A DNA stretch of 64,000 bases from Ornithinimicrobium pratense (lineage in GTDB: Bacteria; Actinomycetota; Actinomycetes; Actinomycetales; Dermatophilaceae), in assembly GCF_008843165.1 (NCBI RefSeq), contig NZ_CP044427.1, positions 1,426,001 through 1,490,000 of the forward strand, in the 5' to 3' direction. The position numbers and the translations under genes were made by a program. The first letter of the stretch is position 1, and each line of letters begins with the position of its first letter. Below, in pieces: positions 22,499 to 31,479 of this stretch. The notes under the pieces are model-generated. The model was given only the letters and a program-made list of their open reading frames with translations, did no database searches and was not told where the DNA came from.

Positions 22499-24418
22499 AT
22501 GGTGGTTGTGCACCCCCGCCGCGCGATCCTCGCCCTGACCATGGTCTTCACCGGGGTGCTGGTCGCCTGCGAGCCAGGGGTTGAGGGCAGTCCGTCCAGC
22601 CTGGCGGAGGATGTCGCAACAGGCTTGGAGAGTGGGGAGTTGGAGGGGTTGCCGCTGGTTGACGGCACCGTGACTGACGCTGAAGCGCAGCGCGAGAGCG
22701 CCTGGGTTGAGCTGCAGCGAGACGGCCTGCCCCTGCAGGTCGAGGTCGAAGTGCTCGACGTCCGCGAGGATCCGGACCTGCAGCGAGCCGAGGCCACCTT
22801 GCGTCTGGGCTGGGACCTGCCGGGTGAGGGGGAGGATTTTGTCCGGGAGGTGCCGCTGCAGATGCGCGTTTCCGAGGGCGCGTGGGTCGCGGCCTGGGAT
22901 CACGCGTTGCTCGGTGTGCCCCAGGGTCAGCTGCTGCAGCTGGAGGAGCTACCGCCGCCGCCTCGCGCCGATATCGTCGACACGGACGGCGAACCGCTGG
23001 CGATGGCGCGCCCGGTGTGGCGCATCGGCATTGACAAGACCCGGGTCGAGGGCGAGCAGGTCGCAGGCGCCGCCCGAGACCTGGCCGAGGCCGCCGACGT
23101 GGACCAGGACACCTATGCGGCGTCCGTCGACGCCGCGGGTCCTGAGGCCTTCGTGGAGCTTATTACCTATCGGCAGGAAGACCCTGCTGGGCGTGAGCTC
23201 GTCGCAGTCACCGAGCAGATCGACGGTGCGGTGGCGCTGGAGGCTGAGGTGGTGCTAGGCCCAACCCGGACCTTCGCCCAGCCGCTGCTCGGCACGGTCG
23301 GGCCAGTGAGCGCCGAGATGGTAGAGCAGGACCCGGAGGCCTACGCCGCGGGCGACCTCGCCGGGCTCTCCGGCCTACAGGCCGTTTTCGACGCGGAGTT
23401 GCGCGGTGAGCCGGGGCTGCGGGTCAGCGCCGTCGACGGGGGCTCCGGGGCGACCACCCCTCTGCTGGAGCGGGAGTCGGTGACGCCGGATCCCCTGCGG
23501 TTGACACTGCATACCGGGTTGCAACGGGCCGCCGAGGACGCACTAGCGCAGGTGGGCCCTGCCAGCGCCCTGGTCGCGATCGACCACACCAGCGGCGACG
23601 TCCTGGCGGTCGCGAATGGTCCGGGGTCGGAGGGGGCGCAGACGGCGCTTGCCGCCCAGCATGCGCCCGGGTCGACCTTCAAGCTCGCCTCTGCCCTCGT
23701 CCTGTTGCGGCACGGCGCGACGCCGGAGACGACGGTGCGCTGCGAGCCGACGTTGGTGGTCGATGGTTATCCCTTTAGAAACGTCACCGGTTATCCGGAG
23801 TCGGCGCTGGGCGACATCCCGCTGCGGACTGCGATGGCGCACTCCTGCAACACTGCGCTCATCGGTGAGCGTGATGAGATCCCGATGGAGGAGTTGGCTC
23901 AGGCTGGGACCGATCTCGGGCTCGGTGGGGTCTGGGATATGCCCGTCACGGCGTTCAGCGGGGCGGTCTCACCCGAAGCGGGCAGTCAGACCGAGCAGGC
24001 CGCGAGCCTCATCGGTCAGGGGCAGGTGCTGGCCTCGCCGGTGGCGATGGCAGTAGTCGCGGCGAGCATCGGGCAGGGCGGCACGGTCGTGCCCCGCATC
24101 GTCGCCGGCCAGGAGGTTCCGCCGACGCGGGGCTCGCTCACCGGTGAGGAGGCGGACGCATTGCGGGCGATGATGCGTGCCGTGGTGACCGAGGGCGGGG
24201 CGTCGATGCTCGGCGACAACCCGGGGCCGGAGGTACTGGCCAAGACTGGTACGGCCGAGTTCGGCACCCACGACCCGCCGCAGACCCATGCGTGGATGGT
24301 TGCGATCCAAGGCAACCTCGCCGTGGCGGTCTTTGTGGAGGAGGGGGAGCTCGGGTCGACGACGGCCGGGCCGATCATGGATGCCTTCCTCACCGATGCC
24401 GTCACGATGCTGCCCTGA
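22499..24418 (+). CDS. Lipoprotein penicillin-binding transpeptidase (MecA/PBP2a-like class B PBP)
   Basis: From ATG 22499 (639 residues); TTG 22472 is an alternative. A hydrophobic leader ends in lipobox LVAC (C24). Residues about 30-150 resemble the NTF2-like MecA N-terminal domain; a dimerisation domain with RPVWRIGID follows; the transpeptidase domain holds the three active-site motifs: S392-T-F-K395, S449-C-N451 and K582-T-G. Such enzymes cross-link peptidoglycan and are sometimes insensitive to beta-lactams. The standing order (lipoprotein anchor, NTF2-like domain, no PASTA repeats) is the PbpA/MecA-like type. Stands alone, right at the edge of the repeat region. Confidence 0.92.
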   Translation: MVVVHPRRAILALTMVFTGVLVACEPGVEGSPSSLAEDVATGLESGELEGLPLVDGTVTDAEAQRESAWVELQRDGLPLQVEVEVLDVREDPDLQRAEATLRLGWDLPGEGEDFVREVPLQMRVSEGAWVAAWDHALLGVPQGQLLQLEELPPPPRADIVDTDGEPLAMARPVWRIGIDKTRVEGEQVAGAARDLAEAADVDQDTYAASVDAAGPEAFVELITYRQEDPAGRELVAVTEQIDGAVALEAEVVLGPTRTFAQPLLGTVGPVSAEMVEQDPEAYAAGDLAGLSGLQAVFDAELRGEPGLRVSAVDGGSGATTPLLERESVTPDPLRLTLHTGLQRAAEDALAQVGPASALVAIDHTSGDVLAVANGPGSEGAQTALAAQHAPGSTFKLASALVLLRHGATPETTVRCEPTLVVDGYPFRNVTGYPESALGDIPLRTAMAHSCNTALIGERDEIPMEELAQAGTDLGLGGVWDMPVTAFSGAVSPEAGSQTEQAASLIGQGQVLASPVAMAVVAASIGQGGTVVPRIVAGQEVPPTRGSLTGEEADALRAMMRAVVTEGGASMLGDNPGPEVLAKTGTAEFGTHDPPQTHAWMVAIQGNLAVAVFVEEGELGSTTAGPIMDAFLTDAVTMLP

Positions 24419-24543
24419 GCCCTTAGGCGGCGGGCCGCGCCATCCCCGCATCGCGCCGACAGTCATGGCGCCACATCGGGGTCGTCGGGGGTCAACTTCT
24501 TCAGTGTCTGGAAGCAACCCCTGAGGTGCGACGTCGAGTTAGT

Positions 24544-25704
24544 TCAATGGCCGTCAGCGAGCAACTCGACCAGGCCTGCCATCAAGGCCACCTGACGAGG
24601 TAGCCCGCTCACCTGGATGTGCTCGTGCCGGGCGTGTGGTCCGTCACCTATCCCGCCCAGGCCGTCGATCACGGGTAGGCCAAGGGCCGCGATGTAGTTC
24701 CCGTCGCTGGCGCCCCCGACGGCCTGAGTGCCCACCACCTCACCCAGATCCCTCCCTGCACGTTTGACTAGACCGAGCAACCGTTCGGTCTGCTCGGTCG
24801 GGTTCATCGGTGGGCGGTTGCGGTCGATCATGATCTCGAGGCGGCAGCGGTCGTCGTGGGGGGCGAGGGCCTCCAACACTCCCACCACGCGGTCCTCTTC
24901 CTGCGGTTCCTGGATGCGGATGTCGATCTGGCAGGAGGCCAAGCCGGCCACCACGTTGCGGCCGGAGCCACCTGCAAGGAGGCCGACGTTGACGGTCGTG
25001 GCCAGGTCGGGGTCCGCGAGAGCCAAGACTGAGGGGATGAGTCGAGCCATCTCGTGGATTGCGCTGGCTCCCTTCTCTGGGTCCAGGCCCGCGTGCGACT
25101 CAATTCCGTGCACAACGATGTCAGCAGTGACCGTGCCCTTGCGCTGCACCTTGACGTCGCCACCGGCGCTGGGCTCCGCGATGAGCGTGACCTGCGACTC
25201 CCGCGCGGCCGCCTCGATATGCCTTCGGCTGGCCAGCGAGCCGATCTCCTCATCGCCGGTGAGCATCAGCCGTAAGGCTGGGTGGGGGATCTTAAGCTGG
25301 CGCAGCGCCAGGAGCATCCACACGGTCTGCACGATGCCAGCCTTCATGTCCAGTACCCCTGGACCGGACAGCTCATCGCCCTGCTGAGTCAGGGGCCAAT
25401 CCTCAACCGTCCCCTCCGGCCACACAGTGTCGTAGTGACACACACTCAGGACCGATCCTTCGACCCCCGGACTTCCGGGCCAGGTAAGGTCGAGAACGTC
25501 GCCCCTGGGGCCTCCCTCGTGTTGCCTCCTTGCGGAGGGTTCACCGAGGCGGGTCGTCACGTAGTCCTCGATCTCAGCCAGACCAATCTGGAGCAGGTCC
25601 TTACGGTTGCTCGGAGTTTCCGTGTGAACCAGGCGCCTGAGGTCCTCGAGGAGCTCTGTGAGGTGATCCTGAACGTACTTTCGGACCTGCGCGGCATGAG
25701 TCAT
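24544..25704 (-). CDS. M20-family zinc metallopeptidase, carboxypeptidase G2-like
   Basis: A 386-residue cytoplasmic peptidase. Metal and catalytic residues in the M20 order are present: H90 and D92 in VCHYDTVWP, bridging D119 in GPGVLDMKAG, the E152-E153 pair in LTGDEEIGS, E177 in IAEPSA, and a late His in HARHEHI. The dimerisation (lid) domain starts near HGIESHAGLDPEKGAS. Carboxypeptidase G2 relatives remove C-terminal glutamate from folates and p-aminobenzoyl-glutamate. The partner gene 13 bases upstream encodes an AbgT-type carrier, which supports that substrate class, but other acyl-amino acids are possible. Confidence 0.88.
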   Translation of the reverse strand: MTHAAQVRKYVQDHLTELLEDLRRLVHTETPSNRKDLLQIGLAEIEDYVTTRLGEPSARRQHEGGPRGDVLDLTWPGSPGVEGSVLSVCHYDTVWPEGTVEDWPLTQQGDELSGPGVLDMKAGIVQTVWMLLALRQLKIPHPALRLMLTGDEEIGSLASRRHIEAAARESQVTLIAEPSAGGDVKVQRKGTVTADIVVHGIESHAGLDPEKGASAIHEMARLIPSVLALADPDLATTVNVGLLAGGSGRNVVAGLASCQIDIRIQEPQEEDRVVGVLEALAPHDDRCRLEIMIDRNRPPMNPTEQTERLLGLVKRAGRDLGEVVGTQAVGGASDGNYIAALGLPVIDGLGGIGDGPHARHEHIQVSGLPRQVALMAGLVELLADGH

Positions 25705-25717
25705 TCGATCGCGCCTT

Positions 25718-27280
25718 TCAGCGAATGGGAACGGCAGGACCGAGCGGCAACCCGATTCCGTACCAAAGCGTGAAGAAGGCGAACCAGCCTACTAGCATCG
25801 CCACGGACACTGGCAACGTCAGCGACAAGAGCGTTCCGATACCGGCCTTCTTGTGATACTGCTGGATGTACCCTAGTGCCAGTGCAAAGTAGGGGCTCAT
25901 AGGGCTGATGACGTTAGTTGGTGAGTCGCCCATCCGGAAGAGCATCTGCGTCACCTCGGGGGCGACGCCCAGCAACATGAACATTGGTACGATCACTGGG
26001 GCCATTAAGGCGTATTGCGCCGAACCGCTGGTGATGAAGAAATTCAGAGCCGCGACGAGAATGACAAGGCCGGCGAACAGCACCAAAGTTGGCAACTCAA
26101 GCCGTTGGAGAATGTCGGAACCGCTGATGGCGATGATGGGACCGATGTTGGACCAGCGGAAATACGCAACGAACTGAGCGGCGGCGAAGAAGAGTACGAG
26201 AACCGGTGCAAGGCTGACGAGCCCTTTTCCCATCATGTTGGGAATGTCGCTGAGGCTAGTGATGGACTTGGTGATGATCCCGTAGATGACACCGGCCAGT
26301 GCAAAGAGTATGGCGATCGGGACGACTACGTCAGTCAGTAGCGGGCTGTCGAGCACCCCTTCATCGCCGCGGAAGATGGATCCGGGGACGAGTAGGGCAG
26401 CCAAGAAAATGGCGAAGAACGCTGCGGCACTCAGGGCTGCCCAGCGCAGTCCTCGCTTTTCGGCATCATCGAGGGCGAATTCGGAGAGCGAGTTTGATGC
26501 CGTGGGGTCGTCCCCTTCATTGTGTTCTTCCACCATGCCCCTGGTTATCTTGACCAGTAGCAACTCGGTGACCAGCGTGACGACCACGGCCAGGAAGATG
26601 GCAGAGGCCATCGAGAAGAAGTAGTTGGCGACGGGCGAGACGACATACCCCTCATCGATCAGCTGCGCCGCCGATGTGGACAGACCGGCGAGGATCGCAT
26701 CCGTGCCAGTGATGAAGAGCGAAGCGTTGTAACCGGCACTCGCCGAGGTGAAGGCTACGATTGCGCCGAGCACCGGACTCCTACCTACGGCCTTGAAGGC
26801 GGCAGCGCCGAGGGGGATGAGCACGACGTAGATCGCATCGGAGGCCACCGACCCAGTGACACCGCACAGGGCCAAGGCAAAAGTCAGCCAACGTGCCGAC
26901 ACGACAGACACCACTGCGCGGATAGCGGCAGTTATCAGCCCTGAATACTCGGCGATAGCGACGCCCAACATGACGATGATAATCAGGCCAAGCGGCGGGA
27001 ATCCTGTGAAGTTCGGTACTGCCTCGGTGATGATCTGGTGCAGGCCATCGCGGGTCAGGAGATTTACGACCTCGACCGCCTCACCGTCGGCCGGGGAGAC
27101 CGCACTCACTCCCGCTCTGCCCAGAACAGCGCTGAGCACCAGGATGACTCCGCCCAGACCCAGGAAAAGCCAGAAGGGGTGCGGCAAGAGGTTGCCAACC
27201 CGCTCCAGCCCAGCAAGTGCCCTGACCAAGCGGCCCCCTTCGACGTCCCCCTTCTGCGGTCGAGACGACACTGTTGACAC
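25718..27280 (-). CDS. AbgT-family transporter (p-aminobenzoyl-glutamate type)
   Basis: A 520-residue protein with about a dozen membrane helices. Features of the AbgT/YdaH family are the N-terminal LERVGNLLPHPFWLFLGLG, the hairpin region SDAIYVVLIPLGAAAFKAVG, the SAGYNASLFITGTDAILAGL segment, and the C-terminal FRMGDSPTNVISPMSPYFAL motif. The E. coli member imports p-aminobenzoyl-glutamate, a folate breakdown product; some relatives export sulfonamides. With the M20 peptidase immediately downstream it forms a two-gene operon. The transport direction cannot be told from sequence alone. Confidence 0.92.
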   Translation of the reverse strand: MSTVSSRPQKGDVEGGRLVRALAGLERVGNLLPHPFWLFLGLGGVILVLSAVLGRAGVSAVSPADGEAVEVVNLLTRDGLHQIITEAVPNFTGFPPLGLIIIVMLGVAIAEYSGLITAAIRAVVSVVSARWLTFALALCGVTGSVASDAIYVVLIPLGAAAFKAVGRSPVLGAIVAFTSASAGYNASLFITGTDAILAGLSTSAAQLIDEGYVVSPVANYFFSMASAIFLAVVVTLVTELLLVKITRGMVEEHNEGDDPTASNSLSEFALDDAEKRGLRWAALSAAAFFAIFLAALLVPGSIFRGDEGVLDSPLLTDVVVPIAILFALAGVIYGIITKSITSLSDIPNMMGKGLVSLAPVLVLFFAAAQFVAYFRWSNIGPIIAISGSDILQRLELPTLVLFAGLVILVAALNFFITSGSAQYALMAPVIVPMFMLLGVAPEVTQMLFRMGDSPTNVISPMSPYFALALGYIQQYHKKAGIGTLLSLTLPVSVAMLVGWFAFFTLWYGIGLPLGPAVPIR

Positions 27281-27474
27281 AATCTTCCCCTTAGAAGTGT
27301 GGGCAGCGGGGATCTTTATAGCACATCGTGCCTTCGGTGTATACCTTGAGTAGATGGCAAAGTGACTGGGATGGCTGGCGTTTGTTGTCTTCTACGGACC
27401 GAACGATGGTGTGCCCGCAGGCGCGGGATGGTCCGTGTGGTGGTGTGCGCTCCTCGACCGTCATCGCAGAGTCG

Positions 27475-28125
27475 CTAAGCCTTGAGGCGGAGCGTGCCTG
27501 TCTGACGGTTGATCAGGGCGGCGTAGAGCTCGTCGGCGGGGTCGGCGGTGCCGATGAAGTGCCCGGCTAGCTCGACACTGACAAAGCCGACCAGCGCCGC
27601 CAGCTCGGCCAGGACAGCTGCTGCACCGGACGGGGCCGCGCCGTCTAGCTCGTCGACGGTCGAGGTCATCTGCCGGAGCAGGGTCGGGTGGTTGAAGTGC
27701 GGCACCGGAGAGCCGGCGCCCACCCTCAGGAAGTGCCGCGCGACGGCGGCCGCGGGTTCGATGGTCTGCGGTGGCGCGACGTACCCCGGTACAGGTGTGC
27801 CGTAGATGAGCTGGAACTCGTGCGGTCGCGCGCGTCCCCACTCGCGAAGTGCCATGGCCAGCGCCTCCCAGTGGCGGTCCGGGCGCGCTCCGCAGACGTG
27901 CGTGAGGACGGCGTCCAGGTTGCCGTAGCTCTCGACGATCATCGCGGTGAGCAGGGCTTCCCGGGTCGGGAAGTACCGGTACACCGCCGAAGAGACCAGG
28001 CCCACCTCACGTGCCACCGCTCGCATCGACAGGCCCCCGCCGCCGCGGATGGCGATCTCGGTCCGGGCGGCTGCCAGGATCGCCGCCCTCGTCCGCGCGC
28101 GCGATCGCTCCCTCGCTCCGGCCAT
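27475..28125 (-). CDS. TetR/AcrR-family regulator
   Basis: A 216-residue regulator. The N-terminal HTH runs from TRAAILAAARTEIAIRGG through LSMRAVAREVGLVSSAVYRY to FPTREALLTAMI, the standard TetR pattern. The C-terminal domain contains a RARPHEFQLIYGTPVPGYV segment, characteristic of the WHG-type TetR subgroup. It is transcribed away from the membrane protein at 28233. Two copies of GAGAGCnCCGCTCTY in the 107 bases between the starts are probably its operators, giving control of both genes. Ligand unknown. Confidence 0.92.
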   Translation of the reverse strand: MAGARERSRARTRAAILAAARTEIAIRGGGGLSMRAVAREVGLVSSAVYRYFPTREALLTAMIVESYGNLDAVLTHVCGARPDRHWEALAMALREWGRARPHEFQLIYGTPVPGYVAPPQTIEPAAAVARHFLRVGAGSPVPHFNHPTLLRQMTSTVDELDGAAPSGAAAVLAELAALVGFVSVELAGHFIGTADPADELYAALINRQTGTLRLKA

Positions 28126-28146
28126 GCCCGGAGTCTGCCACAGACC

Positions 28147-28161
28147 GAGAGCGCCGCTCTT
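28147..28161. promoter_or_regulatory. Probable TetR operator 1
   Basis: GAGAGCGCCGCTCTT, 22 bases upstream of the TetR start. It has the same arms and centre as operator 2, with one mismatch in the last arm base. Confidence 0.65.
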
Positions 28162-28199
28162 GATTGTGACGGCGGAGCTGGTCTAGGGTGGCACATACC

Positions 28200-28214
28200 G
28201 AGAGCACCGCTCTC
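28200..28214. promoter_or_regulatory. Probable TetR operator 2
   Basis: GAGAGCACCGCTCTC, a perfect 6-3-6 inverted repeat, 18 bases upstream of the membrane protein's ATG. Both copies are preceded by ACC. Confidence 0.7.
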
Positions 28215-28232
28215 ACTTCTCAGGGAGCCCGT

Positions 28233-28913
28233 ATGACGTCACGCCACCTGCTCGCCCCGACGGTCGCCACCGGCGTGCTGATGGCGGCCTACCTGCTGCT
28301 GCGTCCGTACGGTGACGCCCAGGAGGATTCGACTGCAGTCGCCGAGGCGTTCGCCTCGCTCTACTGGGTAGTGGCCCATGTCTGTGGTGCCCTGGCTCTG
28401 GCTTCGTTTGCCCTACTCGCCCTGCGGCTTGTGGATTTTGACGACCGGCCGGCCACCCGGATGGCACGCTGGAGCGGCCTGCTCGGCGTCGTGCTGGTGC
28501 TGCCCTACTACGGCGCGGAGACCTTCGGCCTCCACGCCGTAGGGCGGGCCGCGCTCAGTGGGAACACATCAGCGCTCGATCTGGTCGACTCCATCCGCAA
28601 CCAACCGGTCGCGCTCACGATGCTCGGCCTCGGCCTGCTCCTGCTGGCTGGCTCCGGCATCGCCGTCGCACTCGCATGGCAGCACCGTCCCCGAACACCT
28701 GGCCCGGTGGCCTGGGCAGCGTGGCCGCTGGGCCTGGCCGTCGCCCTCATGCTGCCGCAGTTCTACCTTCCGCCGGCCGGGCGGATGGCCTTCGGCGTGA
28801 CGTTCCTCTTGGCAGCCGTCGTTCTTGCGGTCGCGGTGTGGCGCTCGGAAGCACCCCTTGCGGCCAGCGGCCCCGAGCCTGTCCGGGCGGGCTGTGCAGA
28901 AGTCGCCTCATGA
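28233..28913 (+). CDS. Integral membrane protein controlled by the divergent TetR regulator
   Basis: Read from ATG 28233, with CAGGGAG about nine bases upstream (226 residues). Six or so hydrophobic segments are seen, among them LLAPTVATGVLMAAYLLL, ALALASFALLALRLV, GLLGVVLVLPYYGAETFGLH, ALTMLGLGLLLLAGSGIAVA and MAFGVTFLLAAVVLAVAVW. The pattern resembles unassigned actinobacterial membrane proteins found next to TetR genes. No transporter motif is recognised. Because of the shared operators it is the likely main target of the regulator. Confidence 0.75.
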   Translation: MTSRHLLAPTVATGVLMAAYLLLRPYGDAQEDSTAVAEAFASLYWVVAHVCGALALASFALLALRLVDFDDRPATRMARWSGLLGVVLVLPYYGAETFGLHAVGRAALSGNTSALDLVDSIRNQPVALTMLGLGLLLLAGSGIAVALAWQHRPRTPGPVAWAAWPLGLAVALMLPQFYLPPAGRMAFGVTFLLAAVVLAVAVWRSEAPLAASGPEPVRAGCAEVAS

Positions 28914-29150
28914 GCGAAGGCCAACTCGAGGGCGTGCAGGGCTGGACCTACAAGCGGCGCACTCCACCGTCGCCGGCGCCAACGAGCCCTCGGCAAGACC
29001 AGCCCGAGCGAGGTTGAGACCAGCGCTACCGTCGACCGTCGAAAAGGTCTCGATCGGGGCAAGGTCCGGACACTGCTCGGACATACCTGACACCGCGGGG
29101 CGGTGCGTCATGCACCGCGTCGGGCAGCCAGCTGCCGGCCCACAGCGCGG

Positions 29151-29270
29151 CTCCTGCACCAGGTCACGAGCATCGTCAGGATCTGAGGTGAGGTACCAAC
29201 CGATGAGCAGCAGCTCGGCGCTCTCGCGGTCCACGAAGGCTGCGAAGCGCTCGTCGCCCTCACTAGTCAC
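29151..29270 (-). pseudogene. SigE-family ECF sigma factor, N-terminal fragment
   Basis: Only about 40 residues remain: DERFAAFVDRESAELL, then GWYLTSDPDDARDLVQE, after which unrelated sequence follows. It matches the start of the degraded gene at 18491-18879 closely, and the similarity extends upstream of the start (CTCCCACGACC and nearby blocks). The DNA on the 3' side (28914-29150) holds nothing recognisable. Either one copy arose from the other by duplication, or both derive from an intact gene elsewhere. Confidence 0.7.
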
Positions 29271-29938
29271 GGTCGGGCCTCATCGATGCTCGCCAGGTCC
29301 CTCCCACGACCACCGCACCTTCCGGGTTGCCTCAGTTCCACTCCGGGCCGGGCGGCAGCGGCGAAGGCGCTAGTATCCGGCTGAGAAATCAGCTCTCGAC
29401 CGGCGCAGAGACGTGCTCGTGATATCCACCGGGGAGTGGCCGCTCCCGCCAACCGTCCGCAGGGTTACCGCAGACCATGGACGCAGTCACCTCGACATAA
29501 CCCAGGTTGCAGAACTTCCACAGTTCCTTGGCCGCGGCGGGCACTGGAAGATCACCTGATCGACCTGCAGAGCAGCTCGCCGGCGCGGAAGCGATCGATC
29601 GTCCGTCAACCTGCCTAACCCACACACAAAGCTGGGCTCCTAAACAAGCCGCGATAATTGGTGTGTGCCGTCCGGTCACCGCCAAGGCGGCGAGAGGCTC
29701 AAGGGTTATGCCCAGCCGCACGTAGCGGTGCCATTGGTGTCACATCTATCATCACCCCGCGGGGCACCTCGGGCGAACCACGAACGTATGACGCTGCTGC
29801 GGAGGATCGACATGCCGACAGCCCTCACCCTGTGAACGGGCACTGCCCCTCCCAGTTGGCTGGCAACAGTGTGGGGGCTGCACCTTGGCCTCAAGGCGGG
29901 CACGCCGGCGACACCACGGCGCGTGATCCAATAAGCGA
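29271..29938. other. Stretch without a supported gene
   Basis: A minus-strand frame at 29389-29721 has one coding-like segment (AKELWKFCNLGYVEVTASMV) but no start signal or family. A weak match to the dispersed repeat, CCGGCGCAGAGACGTGCTCG near 29400, is present. Probably intergenic debris. Confidence 0.3.
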
Positions 29939-30337
29939 ATGACATACTCGCTGACCCCCGAGGTCGAGAGCCGCCTGCATCTTGAACGCAATGTTTGGCT
30001 AGGAACCTTACGCGCTGACGGCTCCCCGCACATCACCCCAGTGTGGTTCGTATACGAAGCGGAAAGCTGGTGGGTCGGAAGCGACGGCCGTAGTATCAAG
30101 GTACGCAATCTGTCCGCCGACCCAAGGGCCTCCTTAGCGCTAGAAAACGGCGACGCCCCCGTGGTCGCCGAAGGGATTGCTCGCATCCACCGCGCGGACT
30201 TCCCCGACAAGATTGTCCGCGCCTTCGCAGACAAGTTCAACGGGTGGGCCGTTGAGGACCCCGCCCATTCCCTTGGCAACCGGGTGCTCATCGAGGTCGT
30301 AGTCAGCCGATGGCTTCTGACTGGCGAGCCAAAGTGA
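29939..30337 (+). CDS. PNPOx-fold flavin/F420-binding protein
   Basis: A 132-residue split-barrel protein. LGTLRADGSPHITPVWFVYE is the typical first half of the pyridoxamine-phosphate-oxidase-like fold, followed by WWVGSDGRSIKVRNL and DPRASLALENGD, the cofactor phosphate-binding part of PPOX-class F420-dependent enzymes. The end (VLIEVVVSRWLLTGEPK) is the final strand. Actinobacterial members reduce small molecules with F420H2 or FMN. The start at ATG 29939 has no clear ribosome binding site. It is followed by a convergent hydrolase. Confidence 0.87.
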   Translation: MTYSLTPEVESRLHLERNVWLGTLRADGSPHITPVWFVYEAESWWVGSDGRSIKVRNLSADPRASLALENGDAPVVAEGIARIHRADFPDKIVRAFADKFNGWAVEDPAHSLGNRVLIEVVVSRWLLTGEPK

Positions 30338-30450
30338 GCCCAGCCGAGAGGGCAGGGCCGGCGAAGATTGCGCCCCAGGACACGTTCGAACCCGCGCGGT
30401 TGCGAGTGGGGGCAGGTTTTGACCATCCATCAGCCGGGTCCGTCATGCCC

Positions 30451-31233
30451 TCAGGCTGTGTTGTCGAGGATGAGCCGGACTGCGTCATCCGGTGCGTCCC
30501 ATTGGGGGAAGTGTCCACAGCGCTCGAACCAGTGCAGCACCGCGTCCGGGAAGGCCGCTACGGCACGCGGGGCCTGTCTGGGCAGGGTCACCAGGTCGCG
30601 GCGACCCCAGCCGATGGTGGCCCGGCCCGGCAGGGTGCCGGCTGGGGCGCCTGCCTGTTTTGGGCCCTTGGTCAGTGCGTCCATGGCGGGTCCGGTGGCC
30701 GGTGCCTCCGCCAGCCCGCGCAGGTCCGGCAGCACAGTTTGGGCTGAGAGCGCCCAGGGCCTGGCGGAGAACTGCGCCAGTAGCGATGTTCGGGTGACCG
30801 GATTGCCCAGCATCGCGGGCAGCACCGCGCGCAGCGCCCCGACGAGCTTGATGGAGGGCCGCAGCGTGGCGCCGAAGAGGGCGAGTTCGCGGTCGGTCCA
30901 GAAACCGCCCGGATCAAGAGCGACGGTGTCTCCGCCGATCCCGCGGCGGGCGAGCTCGAGCACTATCCGTCCGCCCATGGACTGCCCGGCGGTGGAGACC
31001 TTGCCGAGCCCCTGCTCGTGGATGAACTCCGCGACCGAGTCGGTCAGGCTCGCGATCGAGACATCGCCGGTCAACGATGGGGTCTGGCCGAAGCCGGGCA
31101 GATCCACGGCGATGACCTCCCGTTCCGCGGCCAGACCGTCGAGGATCGGGGTCCATGACCGCCAGCCCGCACCGAGACCGTGTATGAGCAGCAATGGGCT
31201 GCCGCTGCCGCGCCGGACGTGATTCAACACCAT
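30451..31233 (-). CDS. Alpha/beta-hydrolase
   Basis: Read from ATG 31233 (260 residues), because the family begins at MVLNHVRRGSGSPLLLIHGL; the frame is open further upstream. The oxyanion turn is HGLGAGWRSW, the nucleophile elbow GQSMGG holds the serine, the acid is probably in GRRDLVT, and the catalytic histidine is in CGHFPQWD. A lid region lies between (LRPSIKLVGALRAVLPAMLG). Esterase, haloperoxidase-like or C-C bond hydrolase; the substrate is not indicated. Confidence 0.88.
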   Translation of the reverse strand: MVLNHVRRGSGSPLLLIHGLGAGWRSWTPILDGLAAEREVIAVDLPGFGQTPSLTGDVSIASLTDSVAEFIHEQGLGKVSTAGQSMGGRIVLELARRGIGGDTVALDPGGFWTDRELALFGATLRPSIKLVGALRAVLPAMLGNPVTRTSLLAQFSARPWALSAQTVLPDLRGLAEAPATGPAMDALTKGPKQAGAPAGTLPGRATIGWGRRDLVTLPRQAPRAVAAFPDAVLHWFERCGHFPQWDAPDDAVRLILDNTA

Positions 31234-31479
31234 GGGTGGAATGTTATGAGCCGCGAACCACAGGCGCACCCCACGGTTTTGCCCTCTTCCCGTGGGACTA
31301 TCGGGGCTCACGGCCGCGCGATCGTGTCCACCCTCGGTTGATGGCACCCGGCACGCAGAGCAGTATTTCTAGATGATCGAGGCCGGTCGGCCCGGACCGG
31401 ACGTCATCGTGCTGGGGTGCATCGGCTCGCCAGCTGGATACCCGCTCGGCTGTGTGATCTGTCCCCGGCCGACGGGACC

